From Pseudomonadota bacterium (GTDB lineage Bacteria; Desulfobacterota; Anaeroferrophillalia; Anaeroferrophillales; Tharpellaceae): 22,317 bases of DNA. The stretch lies in the NCBI GenBank assembly GCA_015486445.1, contig WFRT01000130.1, forward strand, positions 1 to 22,317, given 5' to 3'. Positions 1 through 7,338 of the stretch are shown here, in pieces (the first letter of the stretch is position 1; each line of letters begins with the position of its first letter). The notes below the pieces were generated by a model. The model had not been told where the DNA came from, made no database searches, and saw only the letters and a list, made by a program, of their open reading frames with translations. Both the position numbers and the translations under genes were made by a program.

Positions 1-857
1 CTCCGGGCAGTGTCATCCTGGCCAGCATCCTGCTCAAGATGGGGGGCTACGGTTTCCTGCGCTTCTGCCTGCCGATGGCCCCGGCCGCAACCATTTACTG
101 CATGCCCTACCTGATCGCCCTGTCGTTGATTTCGATTATCTTCGGCGGCTACCTGGCCCTGGGCCAGACCGACATCAAGAAGTTGATCGCCTACTCCAGT
201 GTCGGTCACATGGGGTTTGTCACCCTTGGTATTTTCCTGCTCAACGATCAGGGTCTCAAGGGGGCAATCCTGCAGATGATCAACCACGGGATCACCACCG
301 GGGCGCTGTTTATCATGGTCGGAATGATTTACGAGCGGACTCACAGCCGCGAGATCAAGGACAACTCGGCCCTCGGTATGATGATGCCGATCTATGTTAC
401 CTTCCTCGGCATCTTTTCACTCTCCTCCCTGGCCTTTCCGGGGACCAACAGTTTCGTCGGTGAGTTCCTGGTTCTTTTCGGGGCTTTCAAGAAGAGCACC
501 GTGGTGGGTTTTATCGCCATCCCCGGGGCCATCCTGGCGGCGGCGTACATGCTGCGGCTGCTGCAGAAAATGGTTTGGGACAAGAGCGACGGCCACGCCC
601 ATCATGGCGACGATCACGGCCATGTTCTGAGTGATCTTAACTTCAGGGAAATTTCCATGGTGGTTGTCCTGGCCATCGGCGTTTTCTGGATTGGTCTCAA
701 TCCGGGCCCGATCCTGAAAATTATGGATGCCAGCGTGGCCCACCTGGTGCACCAGGTGACAACCGGGGGCGCCGCCGTGCCGCCGGCGCCTCATGGCGGT
801 CACCACGAGGCCCTGCTGGAACTGGGGCACTGGGTGAGACAGGCAGTGACCTTTTAA
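1..857 (+). CDS. nuoM: NADH-quinone oxidoreductase subunit M (C-terminal part)
   Basis: The gene enters from the left edge; the reading frame is open from base 3, so about 284 C-terminal residues of a protein usually near 500 are visible. NuoM is a proton-pumping antiporter-like subunit of the membrane arm of complex I. The visible part begins with the family's LLKMGGYGFLRF segment, followed by the TDIKKLIAYSSVGHMGF segment with the conserved lysine and a run of hydrophobic helices. A histidine-rich cytosolic or periplasmic loop (DGHAHHGDDHGH, about nt 589-624) and a second His cluster near the C-terminus are unusual but look like loop decoration. nuoN follows after about 66 nt on the same strand, the normal end of a nuo operon. 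The true start lies outside the window. Confidence 0.95.
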   Translation, partial: PGSVILASILLKMGGYGFLRFCLPMAPAATIYCMPYLIALSLISIIFGGYLALGQTDIKKLIAYSSVGHMGFVTLGIFLLNDQGLKGAILQMINHGITTGALFIMVGMIYERTHSREIKDNSALGMMMPIYVTFLGIFSLSSLAFPGTNSFVGEFLVLFGAFKKSTVVGFIAIPGAILAAAYMLRLLQKMVWDKSDGHAHHGDDHGHVLSDLNFREISMVVVLAIGVFWIGLNPGPILKIMDASVAHLVHQVTTGGAAVPPAPHGGHHEALLELGHWVRQAVTF

Positions 858-923
858 CCAGGGCGGTATCGATTCTTTGGCCCGGCTGACTTTTTATTAG
901 ATTTTTATTTGCAGGTATCGCAT

Positions 924-2348
924 ATGCATCTCATGCTCATACTTCCGGAACTGGTCCTGATTCTCACAGTGCTGGCTCTTTTCGGGGCTTCAATCAAAAA
1001 GATCAGGGGGACGGCGCTGAACGGTATCGTTCTGGCCGGGAGTTTCCTGACCCTGGCGGCGACGGTGGTCTGTTTTTCCGCTTCCGGGACGCTTTTTGCC
1101 GGAGCCTATCAGCTTGACGGGCTTTCCCAGTTGATCAAGCTTATCCTGAGCGCCGGGCTTTTTCTGTTCTTCATCATGTCGAGCGGACTCAGCGGGATCG
1201 AGGAGGAGATGAAGCCCGAGTTCTGCCTGTTTCTCACCCTGAGCGCCACCGGGCTGTTTTTGATGAGCAGCGCGGTCGAACTGCTGACGATTCTGGTCTG
1301 CCTCGAGATGTCTTCGTACGCTTTGTACGTGGTGATCTCTTTTCGCAATGGCCGCAGCCGTCGCACCGAGGTCGAAGCCGCTATCAAGTACGTGCTTTTC
1401 GGGGCCGCCGCCACCGGCCTTTCACTGTACGGCTTGAGCTATATTTTCGGCTACACCCATACCACCTACCTTTCCGAGATCGGCAGACAACTGCCGGAAC
1501 TGCTGGAAAGCCAGCCCCTGGCGATTATCGGCCTGGTGCTGATGCTCTGCAGTTTCTTCTACAAACTGGCAATGTTTCCGATGCATGCCTGGACCCCCGA
1601 TATCTATCAGGGCGCCTCCAATGAAACGACCACCTTTATCGCCACCCTGCCCAAGGTCGGCGCCGCCGCCCTGTTGATCCGGCTGGTCAGCCTGGCCGGG
1701 CCCGGGGTCAGCGAATTTACCTGGGTGCTGGGTATCCTGGCCGTGCTCTCGATGACTTACGGCAACCTGGCCGCCCTGGTCCAGGACGACATCAAGCGCC
1801 TGCTGGCCTATTCCAGCATCGCCCATGCCGGTTATATGATGATCGGCCTGCTGTGTGTCAGCCAGCTGGGGATGGCCTCGGTGATCTATTACATTGCCGG
1901 TTACGTCCTGATGAACCTGGCCTGTTTCATGGTCATCTATTACCTGGCGCCGCAGGGACAGAATATCACCTTCGCCGATCTCAAGGGACTTCACAAGCGC
2001 TCGCCGGTGCTGGCTTTCGTGCTGGCCGCCGGGGCCTTCGGGATGGCCGGAATCCCGCCGACCGTAGGTTTTACCGGCAAGTTCGTTATCTTTACCGCGG
2101 CCATCGACAAGGGTTTCTACGGCTTGGTTGTAATCGCCATGGTCAACGCCGGGATTGCCGCTTTTTACTACCTCAAGATGGCCCGGGCGGCTTACTGCCA
2201 GGGGGAGGAAGAGACCGTCGACCGCCTGCCTCTGGGAATCGGGGTCAAGCTTTTTGGCGCCTTCCTGATTGTTGCCATTATCCTGGTCGGAATCCTGCCC
2301 CAGGAGTTGATGCAGGCGGCTAATCATGCCGTTGCCGCGTTGCTTTAG
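924..2348 (+). CDS. nuoN: NADH-quinone oxidoreductase subunit N
   Basis: This is the third antiporter-like membrane subunit of complex I, about 474 aa, a normal length. The protein is hydrophobic throughout (about 14 transmembrane helices expected for the family) and carries the family segments YKLAMFPMHAWTPDIYQGA and DDIKRLLAYSSIAHAGYMM, with the conserved lysines for proton translocation. I chose the ATG at 924. A TTG at 909 in the same frame would add five residues, but nothing supports it, and the sequence before 924 has only a weak AGG-type ribosome site (911-915). It follows nuoM by about 66 nt and is the last gene of the left-hand nuo operon, because an intrinsic terminator lies 26 nt behind the stop. 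The identification is secure; the exact start is uncertain. Confidence 0.96.
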   Translation: MHLMLILPELVLILTVLALFGASIKKIRGTALNGIVLAGSFLTLAATVVCFSASGTLFAGAYQLDGLSQLIKLILSAGLFLFFIMSSGLSGIEEEMKPEFCLFLTLSATGLFLMSSAVELLTILVCLEMSSYALYVVISFRNGRSRRTEVEAAIKYVLFGAAATGLSLYGLSYIFGYTHTTYLSEIGRQLPELLESQPLAIIGLVLMLCSFFYKLAMFPMHAWTPDIYQGASNETTTFIATLPKVGAAALLIRLVSLAGPGVSEFTWVLGILAVLSMTYGNLAALVQDDIKRLLAYSSIAHAGYMMIGLLCVSQLGMASVIYYIAGYVLMNLACFMVIYYLAPQGQNITFADLKGLHKRSPVLAFVLAAGAFGMAGIPPTVGFTGKFVIFTAAIDKGFYGLVVIAMVNAGIAAFYYLKMARAAYCQGEEETVDRLPLGIGVKLFGAFLIVAIILVGILPQELMQAANHAVAALL

Positions 2349-2373
2349 ACGGAATTGTTTCCCTGGTATGAAG

Positions 2374-2403
2374 AAAAAGGGCAGCCTTGGCTGCCCTTTT
2401 TTT
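2374..2403 (+). terminator. Rho-independent terminator of the left nuo operon
   Basis: GGGCAGCC and GGCTGCCC (2379-2386 and 2389-2396) form a perfect inverted repeat around a minimal loop (realistically a 7-bp stem with a 4-nt loop). Seven Ts follow, and five As precede the stem. It lies 26 nt behind the nuoN stop and is well placed to end transcription there. The A tract could also make it work on the other strand. Confidence 0.9.
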
Positions 2404-2634
2404 ATAATGGGGTTTTGATGAAGGTTGAAATGGCCGTGCTTTTTGTGTTATTGACCCGCTATCGGCCGGGCATGGGAAAGCCTCCTGAACGAGTGCCTTT
2501 TTCTCCAGCCAGTCTCGCGCGGTTGCGTGCGGCTTGTATTTTCAAACCGTCCCTGTGAGAGTGAAACAAACATGTTGATCCGGCCCGGTTCCAATCCTGT
2601 GCGGGGTTAAACCGGTTTTTTTGAAGGTCCCAAT

Positions 2635-4425
2635 TTGATTCCCAGCCGCTGTCTCCGCTGCGCCGTTTTAATCTGCCTGTTGGCCTTTGCGGCAATCCAG
2701 GGCCTGTCTGTCCCGGCCTCGGCGCGGTCCGGAACCGCCGACCTCGGCGAGCAGAGTTACCGGGAAATCAAGGCCCGCTACAACCATTTCATGGGTAGTC
2801 CCGAAGAGTGGAGTTCCCGGCGCAGCTGGGAGCGCCTGGCCCGCGATTTCGACAAGCTGGCTCGTACCTATCCCCATAGTCACAAGGCCGACGATGCCCT
2901 TTATCTGGCCGGCGGTCTTTACCTTTCTCTGTACAACTATTCCGGCCGCAAGAGCGACCTCAGCCAGGCCGGCCGGCGTTACGGCCGGTTGCTGAAAAAT
3001 TACCGGAAAAGCCGCCTGGCCGATGATGCCCTTTATAATCTCGGGCTGATCGCCTTGAAATCGCATGATCCCGGCAAAGCCCGGGAGCAGTGGCAGCGAC
3101 TGCTGCGGGAATACCCCCGCAGCGACATGCGGGAGAGGGCCCAGGCGGGGCTCAAGAAACTGCAGCCGCCCGAATCCCGGGCCGGGGCCGGGGGTGTCGT
3201 CCGCAAGCGGCCCCGGATAACCAAGAAAAAGAGTTCGAAATCCCGGTCCACTAGCAGTAAGGTGCGGTTTGCCCGGAACGGTCGTTCCGGTACCGGCCGG
3301 GGCCTGGCCCGGGTCCGGGATCTGCGTCACTGGTCGTCGCCAACCTATACCCGGGTGGTTATCGATCTCGACCGGGAGACCCAGTTCAGCAAGGGGATTC
3401 TGAAAGACAAGCGTGACCACCGGAAAACCCGCTCGATCTATATCAACCTCAAGAATACCTATCTTCCCGAGGTCAGCCGGGAAATCCCGATTAATGACGG
3501 GATCCTGCGCAAAGTCAAGGTCTCACAGTTCAACTCGAATACGGTCAGGGCCGTTATTCATGTGGCCGACATTGACCACTACAAGATTTTCGCCTTAAGC
3601 CACCCCTCCCGGATTGTCATCGATGTCATCGGTGCCGGTTACAAAAAGGTCCGCCGGCACTATACCGGCAAAAACCGGGCCGGAGGGCCGGTTAAAAAAC
3701 ATTCCCCGGGGACCCTGAGCCTGGCCCAGCAGTTGGGGCTGGGGGTCGGCACCATCGTTATTGACGCGGGCCACGGGGGCAAAGACTCCGGGGCGATTTC
3801 GCCGACCGGCGGCCAGGAAAAAAAGGTGGTTCTCGATATCGCCCGGCGGCTGAAAAAGATTCTCGAGCAACGCCTCGGCTGCCGGGTAATCATGACCCGC
3901 AGGGACGATCATTTTATTCCCCTGGAGGAGAGGACCGTAATCGCCAATACAAAAAAGGCTGATCTTTTTGTTTCAATTCATGCCAATGCCAGCCGCAATC
4001 GCCGGGCGCACGGGGTTGAAACCTATTTTCTCAACCTTTCCACCGACCGCGAAGCGATGGAACTGGCCGCCATGGAGAACTCCACCTCGACCAAGAATAT
4101 CGGTCAGCTGCAGTCGATTCTGCATGACCTGATGCAGAATTCCAAAATCAAGGAATCGAGCCGCCTGGCGGCCTGTGTACAACGCAGCCTGGTGGGAAAA
4201 CTGAAAAGCTGCTATGGCAACGTCAAGAACCTGGGGGTCAAGCAGGCTCCGTTCTACGTTTTAATCGGGGCCCAGATGCCCAGCATCCTGGTCGAGACCT
4301 CTTTTATCTCCAACAAAATGGAGTCCAAGCGGCTGGCTTCGCCGGCCTATCGGCAAAAGGTTGCCGAAGGGGTGGCGGACGGGATCCAGAAATATATTGA
4401 TGCGATCAAGCTTGCCGTCAGGTAG
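2635..4425 (+). CDS. Secreted N-acetylmuramoyl-L-alanine amidase with TPR and AMIN domains
   Basis: This periplasmic zinc amidase would cleave the bond between MurNAc and L-Ala in peptidoglycan, as AmiC-type enzymes do during cell separation. I chose the TTG start at 2635: a GAAGG ribosome site lies 7 nt upstream, and the first 31 residues form a clean signal peptide (Arg, hydrophobic core, cleavage after ASA). Residues about 40-175 contain TPR-like helical repeats with YxxGLxxLKSxDPGKA-type motifs, resembling YbgF/BamD. A basic Ser/Lys/Arg linker (about 182-225) leads to an AMIN domain (about 225-335). Amidase_3 fills about 370-596. Expected zinc/catalytic residues are visible: H380 in DAGHGGKD, E395 in GGQEKK, H449 in SIHANA and E554 in LVETSFISN. 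The stop is 40 nt from trpB2, so the two may share a transcript. The N-terminal TPR module is an addition to the basic AmiC layout; its partner is unknown. Confidence 0.9.
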   Translation: MIPSRCLRCAVLICLLAFAAIQGLSVPASARSGTADLGEQSYREIKARYNHFMGSPEEWSSRRSWERLARDFDKLARTYPHSHKADDALYLAGGLYLSLYNYSGRKSDLSQAGRRYGRLLKNYRKSRLADDALYNLGLIALKSHDPGKAREQWQRLLREYPRSDMRERAQAGLKKLQPPESRAGAGGVVRKRPRITKKKSSKSRSTSSKVRFARNGRSGTGRGLARVRDLRHWSSPTYTRVVIDLDRETQFSKGILKDKRDHRKTRSIYINLKNTYLPEVSREIPINDGILRKVKVSQFNSNTVRAVIHVADIDHYKIFALSHPSRIVIDVIGAGYKKVRRHYTGKNRAGGPVKKHSPGTLSLAQQLGLGVGTIVIDAGHGGKDSGAISPTGGQEKKVVLDIARRLKKILEQRLGCRVIMTRRDDHFIPLEERTVIANTKKADLFVSIHANASRNRRAHGVETYFLNLSTDREAMELAAMENSTSTKNIGQLQSILHDLMQNSKIKESSRLAACVQRSLVGKLKSCYGNVKNLGVKQAPFYVLIGAQMPSILVETSFISNKMESKRLASPAYRQKVAEGVADGIQKYIDAIKLAVR

Positions 4426-4465
4426 GGGCGAGTCGCAGTAAATTAACCGAGAAGGGAGGCAAACC

Positions 4466-5863
4466 ATGATTGAACAGAAATTCCCCCTGCGTGACGAAGA
4501 CATTCCCCGGCAGTGGTACAACCTGGCGGCAGACCTGCCGACCCCGCTGGAGCCCCTGCGGACCCCCACTGGTGAACTGGTGACTCCGGACATGATGGCG
4601 GCCATCTTTCCCATGAACCTGATCGAACAGGATGCGAGCCAGGAGCGCTGGATCGATATCCCCGAGCCCCTGCTCGAACTCCTGGCCAGCTACCGTCCGG
4701 CTCCGCTGAAACGGGCTGTGCGCCTGGAGAAGGCCCTGGATACACCGGCCAAGATTTACTACAAGGACGAGAGCACTTCGCCGGCCGGCAGTCACAAACC
4801 CAATACGGCCCTGGCCCAGGCCTGGTACAACAAGCAGTTTGGCACCAAGCGCCTGACCACCGAAACCGGCGCCGGGCAGTGGGGCAGCGCGCTTTGCTAT
4901 TCCTGCGCTCAGGTCGGCCTGGAGTGCAAAGTTTTCATGGTCCGGATCAGCTATGATCAGAAGCCGTATCGCAAGATCCTGATGGAAACCTGGGGCGGCA
5001 CCTGCATTCCCAGTCCGAGTACCGAAACCGAAGCCGGCCGCCGGTTTCTCGAACAGTACCCGGACACTCCCGGCAGCCTGGGCATGGCCATCAGTGAAGC
5101 GGTGGAAGCCGCGGTCAGTGACACGAGCGGTGAAACCAAGTATTCCCTGGGCAGTGTCTTGAACCATGTCATGCTACACCAGACCATTATCGGCCAGGAG
5201 GCCAAGAAACAGCTGGCCATGGCCGGGGTCAAAAAACCCGATATCGTGATCGGCTGTGCCGGCGGGGGCAGTAATTTTGCCGGCCTGGCCTTTCCCTTCG
5301 TCAATGACAAGATCCACGGGGATGAGATCACCATCATTCCGGTCGAGCCCCAGTCCTGTCCGAGCCTGACCAAGGCGCCGTTCACCTACGATTTTGGTGA
5401 TACCGCGGGCATGACCCCGCTTTTGCCGATGCATACCCTGGGGCACAATTTCGTGGCTCCACCCCTGCATGCCGGCGGCCTGCGCTATCACGGCATGGCT
5501 CCCCTGGTGAGCCAGGCCGTGGTCGAGGGGCTCCTGGAGCCGATGAGCATTCCCCAGCTCGAATGTTATGCTGCGGCCGTACAATGGGCCCGGACCGAGG
5601 GGCCGATCTGTGCCCCGGAAACCAGCCACGCCATTGCCGCCACCATCAGGGAAGCTAAAAAGGCCAGGGAAGAGGGCCGGGAAAAGGTGATTCTCTTTGG
5701 TTACAGCGGCCACGGACTGCTGGATTTGGCCGGTTATGACGCCTATTTCAAGGGCCGCCTGGAAGATTACGAGATCCCCGAAGAGGAGTTCCGGAAAGCC
5801 CTGCTTTCCTCTCTCGAAGGACTGCCGAAAGCCGAGGGGAAGAAGACCGGCAAATGGGGCTGA
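4466..5863 (+). CDS. trpB2: Tryptophan synthase beta chain, TrpB2 type
   Basis: This PLP enzyme condenses indole with L-serine (or phosphoserine) to give tryptophan in the cytosol. At 465 aa it is longer than TrpB1 and matches the TrpB2 branch (COG1350). The PLP lysine is K111 in the SAGSHKPN-type segment (AGSHKPNTALAQA). The phosphate-binding glycine loop GCAGGGSNF is at 263-271, ETGAGQWG precedes it, and HAGGLRYHG and GYSGHGLLDL follow as in TrpB2. The ATG at 4466 has a strong ribosome site (AAGGGAGG, 6 nt upstream). There is no trpA or other trp gene in the window, so this is an orphan copy; TrpB2 enzymes are thought to salvage free indole or act as a stand-alone serine/indole enzyme. It lies behind the amidase gene and ahead of a bidirectional terminator. 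Confidence 0.95.
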   Translation: MIEQKFPLRDEDIPRQWYNLAADLPTPLEPLRTPTGELVTPDMMAAIFPMNLIEQDASQERWIDIPEPLLELLASYRPAPLKRAVRLEKALDTPAKIYYKDESTSPAGSHKPNTALAQAWYNKQFGTKRLTTETGAGQWGSALCYSCAQVGLECKVFMVRISYDQKPYRKILMETWGGTCIPSPSTETEAGRRFLEQYPDTPGSLGMAISEAVEAAVSDTSGETKYSLGSVLNHVMLHQTIIGQEAKKQLAMAGVKKPDIVIGCAGGGSNFAGLAFPFVNDKIHGDEITIIPVEPQSCPSLTKAPFTYDFGDTAGMTPLLPMHTLGHNFVAPPLHAGGLRYHGMAPLVSQAVVEGLLEPMSIPQLECYAAAVQWARTEGPICAPETSHAIAATIREAKKAREEGREKVILFGYSGHGLLDLAGYDAYFKGRLEDYEIPEEEFRKALLSSLEGLPKAEGKKTGKWG

Positions 5864-5922
5864 TGACTGCCCCCGGAAGGGTTCTGAAGAGCACAGCGAG
5901 AGGGAGTGGCGGAATCTGAATG

Positions 5923-5955
5923 GTCCGTCACTTCTTCGGTTCGGCTCTGACGGAC
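5923..5955 (+). other. Inverted repeat / hairpin behind trpB2
   Basis: GTCCGTCA (5923-5930) and TGACGGAC (5948-5955) are perfect inverted copies with a 17-nt loop. There is no T tract, so it is not a terminator by itself. It lies only 12 nt in front of the terminator hairpin and could stabilise the 3' end of the trpB2 mRNA. Confidence 0.5.
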
Positions 5956-5961
5956 GGAAAC

Positions 5962-6002
5962 AAAAAGGCACCTGTCCCGGTCTGGCGGACAGGTGCCTTT
6001 TT
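5962..6002. terminator. Bidirectional Rho-independent terminator
   Basis: An 11-bp perfect stem (5967-5977 GGCACCTGTCC with 5987-5997) with a 9-nt loop is flanked by five As on the left and five Ts on the right. It can end transcription of trpB2 on the + strand. Read on the minus strand it also has a T tract, so it can end the cytochrome operon arriving from the right through the repeat element. Confidence 0.92.
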
Positions 6003-6016
6003 ATTTAGTTTTTGGG

Positions 6017-6153
6017 TAACTATTCAGCTAAATTCTATTCCCTCTTTCAGGAGGAAGCGGGGGTGGTTTTCGGAGCAAGCGTAAGGAAAAACAGAAATCT
6101 TATCGCCTGGCGAAGAAAAGCCGCGCCTGCCCCCGTAGTCAGCTGAATAGTTA
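6017..6153. repeat. Interspersed element, short copy (137 bp) with 13-bp terminal inverted repeats
   Basis: The ends TAACTATTCAGCT (6017-6029) and AGCTGAATAGTTA (6141-6153) are perfect inverted repeats. The interior matches a second element at 14028-14262: the right block (about 6081-6136, from GTAAGGAAAAACAGAAATCT to GCCGCGCCTG.CCCCGTA) is almost identical, and the left block (AGCTAAATT..., CTCTTTCAGGAGG) is also shared. This copy sits between the bidirectional terminator and the stop codon of the minus-strand cytochrome gene (20 nt away). No transposase is encoded, so it is either a MITE-like non-autonomous element or a structured 3'-UTR repeat. A small minus-strand ORF through it is best explained as part of the repeat, not as a gene. 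Confidence 0.85.
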
Positions 6154-6172
6154 AGTTTTTTACGAAACCGGG

Positions 6173-6523
6173 TTACTGTTCGAGCTTGCTGGTGTTCATT
6201 TTGCCGATGTGGCATTTGACGCAGTTTTTCTTGACCGAGAAGGCCGTATCGCCGTCATGGCAGGCGCCGCAGGTTTCACCTTCTTCCATTGCCTTCATGG
6301 TGAAATCCTTGTTTTCAGCAGTCGAGCCGGCATCCTGCTCGAAGAGATCATCATGGCAGTCGGAACAGTCTAAATCGCTATGCTTGGCATGATCGAAAAC
6401 CACGCCGGCCACCGGTTTTTCAAAAACAATCAAGCCCCCGCCTTCGTCGTCATCGGCCGCCAGGCAGTTGAAAGCGACAAACACCAAGAACACTATCGAC
6501 AGGACAATTATAGTCTTTTTCAT
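6173..6523 (-). CDS. Periplasmic triheme c-type cytochrome (c7/c3-like)
   Basis: This 116-aa protein has a signal peptide (about residues 1-22) and three CxxCH haem c sites: CSDCH 53-57, CGACH 85-89 and CVKCH 101-105. The pattern is that of small triheme cytochromes of Desulfobacterota/Geobacter-type bacteria. H45 and H48 (FDHAKH) can act as distal ligands for two haems. There are only five histidines in all, so one haem cannot be bis-His; M76, M79 or M109 are possible sixth ligands. The gene is the last of a three-gene minus-strand operon (nrfD-like, ferredoxin, cytochrome), 24 nt behind the ferredoxin stop, with an AAGGA ribosome site. It probably carries electrons between the membrane complex and other periplasmic cytochromes. 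The direction of electron flow cannot be told from sequence. Confidence 0.9.
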   Translation of the reverse strand: MKKTIIVLSIVFLVFVAFNCLAADDDEGGGLIVFEKPVAGVVFDHAKHSDLDCSDCHDDLFEQDAGSTAENKDFTMKAMEEGETCGACHDGDTAFSVKKNCVKCHIGKMNTSKLEQ

Positions 6524-6547
6524 AGCCTTTTTCCTTAATTTTCCGGG

Positions 6548-7279
6548 TTAGCTTTTTCTGTAATGGACACGGGGCCGGGTGTGGCATTCGGGCTTTAAGA
6601 CGCGAACCGTTTTCTCGTAGTCGTTGAGGAGTTTGTAGACCTCGCTGTCATGGTCGTTGAGATCGCCGAAAATACGGACATGGGCGGGACAGGCCTCGAC
6701 GCAGGCGGGCTTGAGTCCCTTCTCGAGACGGGGCTGACAGAAAGTACATTTGTCGATTGCGTGGATGTCCTCGTTGTAGTAGCGGGCGTCGTAGGGGCAG
6801 GCCAGCATGCAGACCTTGCAGCCGATACATTTCTTGGGATCGACCAGGACAATGCCGTCTTCTTTCCGTTTGTGGCTGGCCTGGGTCGGGCAGGCGACCA
6901 CGCAAGGAGCGAAATCGCAGTGGAAGCAGAGAACCGGCATGAACGATTTGTGCCCGCGCTTTTCAACCTCGAGGATTCGGGTCCGATACCCGTATTCAGG
7001 TACGTCCCAGGTTTTACGACAGGCATCCATGCAACGTTCACAGTCGATGCAGCGGTCTTCGAGAATAACCATGCAGTAGCTGTGCTTGTACTTGAAATCC
7101 TTGATTTCGTGGATCTCGTGAACCTTGCCTTCGACCTTGCCGATGCCTTTTTCCTCAACCCCACGGGCAATGGACGCAATCAGCGGAGTGGTCACCGCGC
7201 TGATGATGGTCATGGACCCGGCCGTGATCTTCAGAAAGCTTCTGCGACTGAAGGTCTTTTTATCATTGTCGTTGCTCAT
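6548..7279 (-). CDS. TAT-exported 4x[4Fe-4S] ferredoxin subunit (DmsB/HybA/DsrO-like)
   Basis: This 243-aa iron-sulfur subunit has a twin-arginine signal (SRRSFLK, R12-R13) followed by a hydrophobic stretch, so it acts on the periplasmic side. Sixteen cysteines in four groups are visible: C77-80-83-87, C118-121-126-130, C151-154-157-161 and C178-181-193-197. This is the layout of the electron-transfer subunits of complex iron-sulfur molybdoenzymes and of the Hmc, Dsr and Cbc-type membrane complexes. The ATG has an excellent ribosome site (CGGAGGT, about 9 nt upstream). It lies between the nrfD-like gene (59 nt upstream) and the triheme cytochrome gene (24 nt downstream). No catalytic molybdopterin subunit is encoded nearby, which argues for a quinol:cytochrome or cytochrome:quinone oxidoreductase and not a substrate-specific reductase. 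Confidence 0.93.
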   Translation of the reverse strand: MSNDNDKKTFSRRSFLKITAGSMTIISAVTTPLIASIARGVEEKGIGKVEGKVHEIHEIKDFKYKHSYCMVILEDRCIDCERCMDACRKTWDVPEYGYRTRILEVEKRGHKSFMPVLCFHCDFAPCVVACPTQASHKRKEDGIVLVDPKKCIGCKVCMLACPYDARYYNEDIHAIDKCTFCQPRLEKGLKPACVEACPAHVRIFGDLNDHDSEVYKLLNDYEKTVRVLKPECHTRPRVHYRKS

Positions 7280-7338
7280 TCCTAAGTACCTCCGTTATAT
7301 TTAGAAAATAGACGATATTCTTTCGTTGCTTTCGGGCC

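Noticed and set aside
1422..2327. 301-aa open frame antisense to nuoN
   Set aside because: Low-complexity His/Gln/Gly-rich translation typical of an antisense shadow.
2355..2558. Short open frame behind nuoN on the + strand
   Set aside because: It runs through the terminator hairpin, has no ribosome site and no conserved features.
5174..5971. 265-aa open frame antisense to trpB2
   Set aside because: A shadow of the GC-rich trpB2 codons. It starts inside the terminator region and has no recognisable domain.
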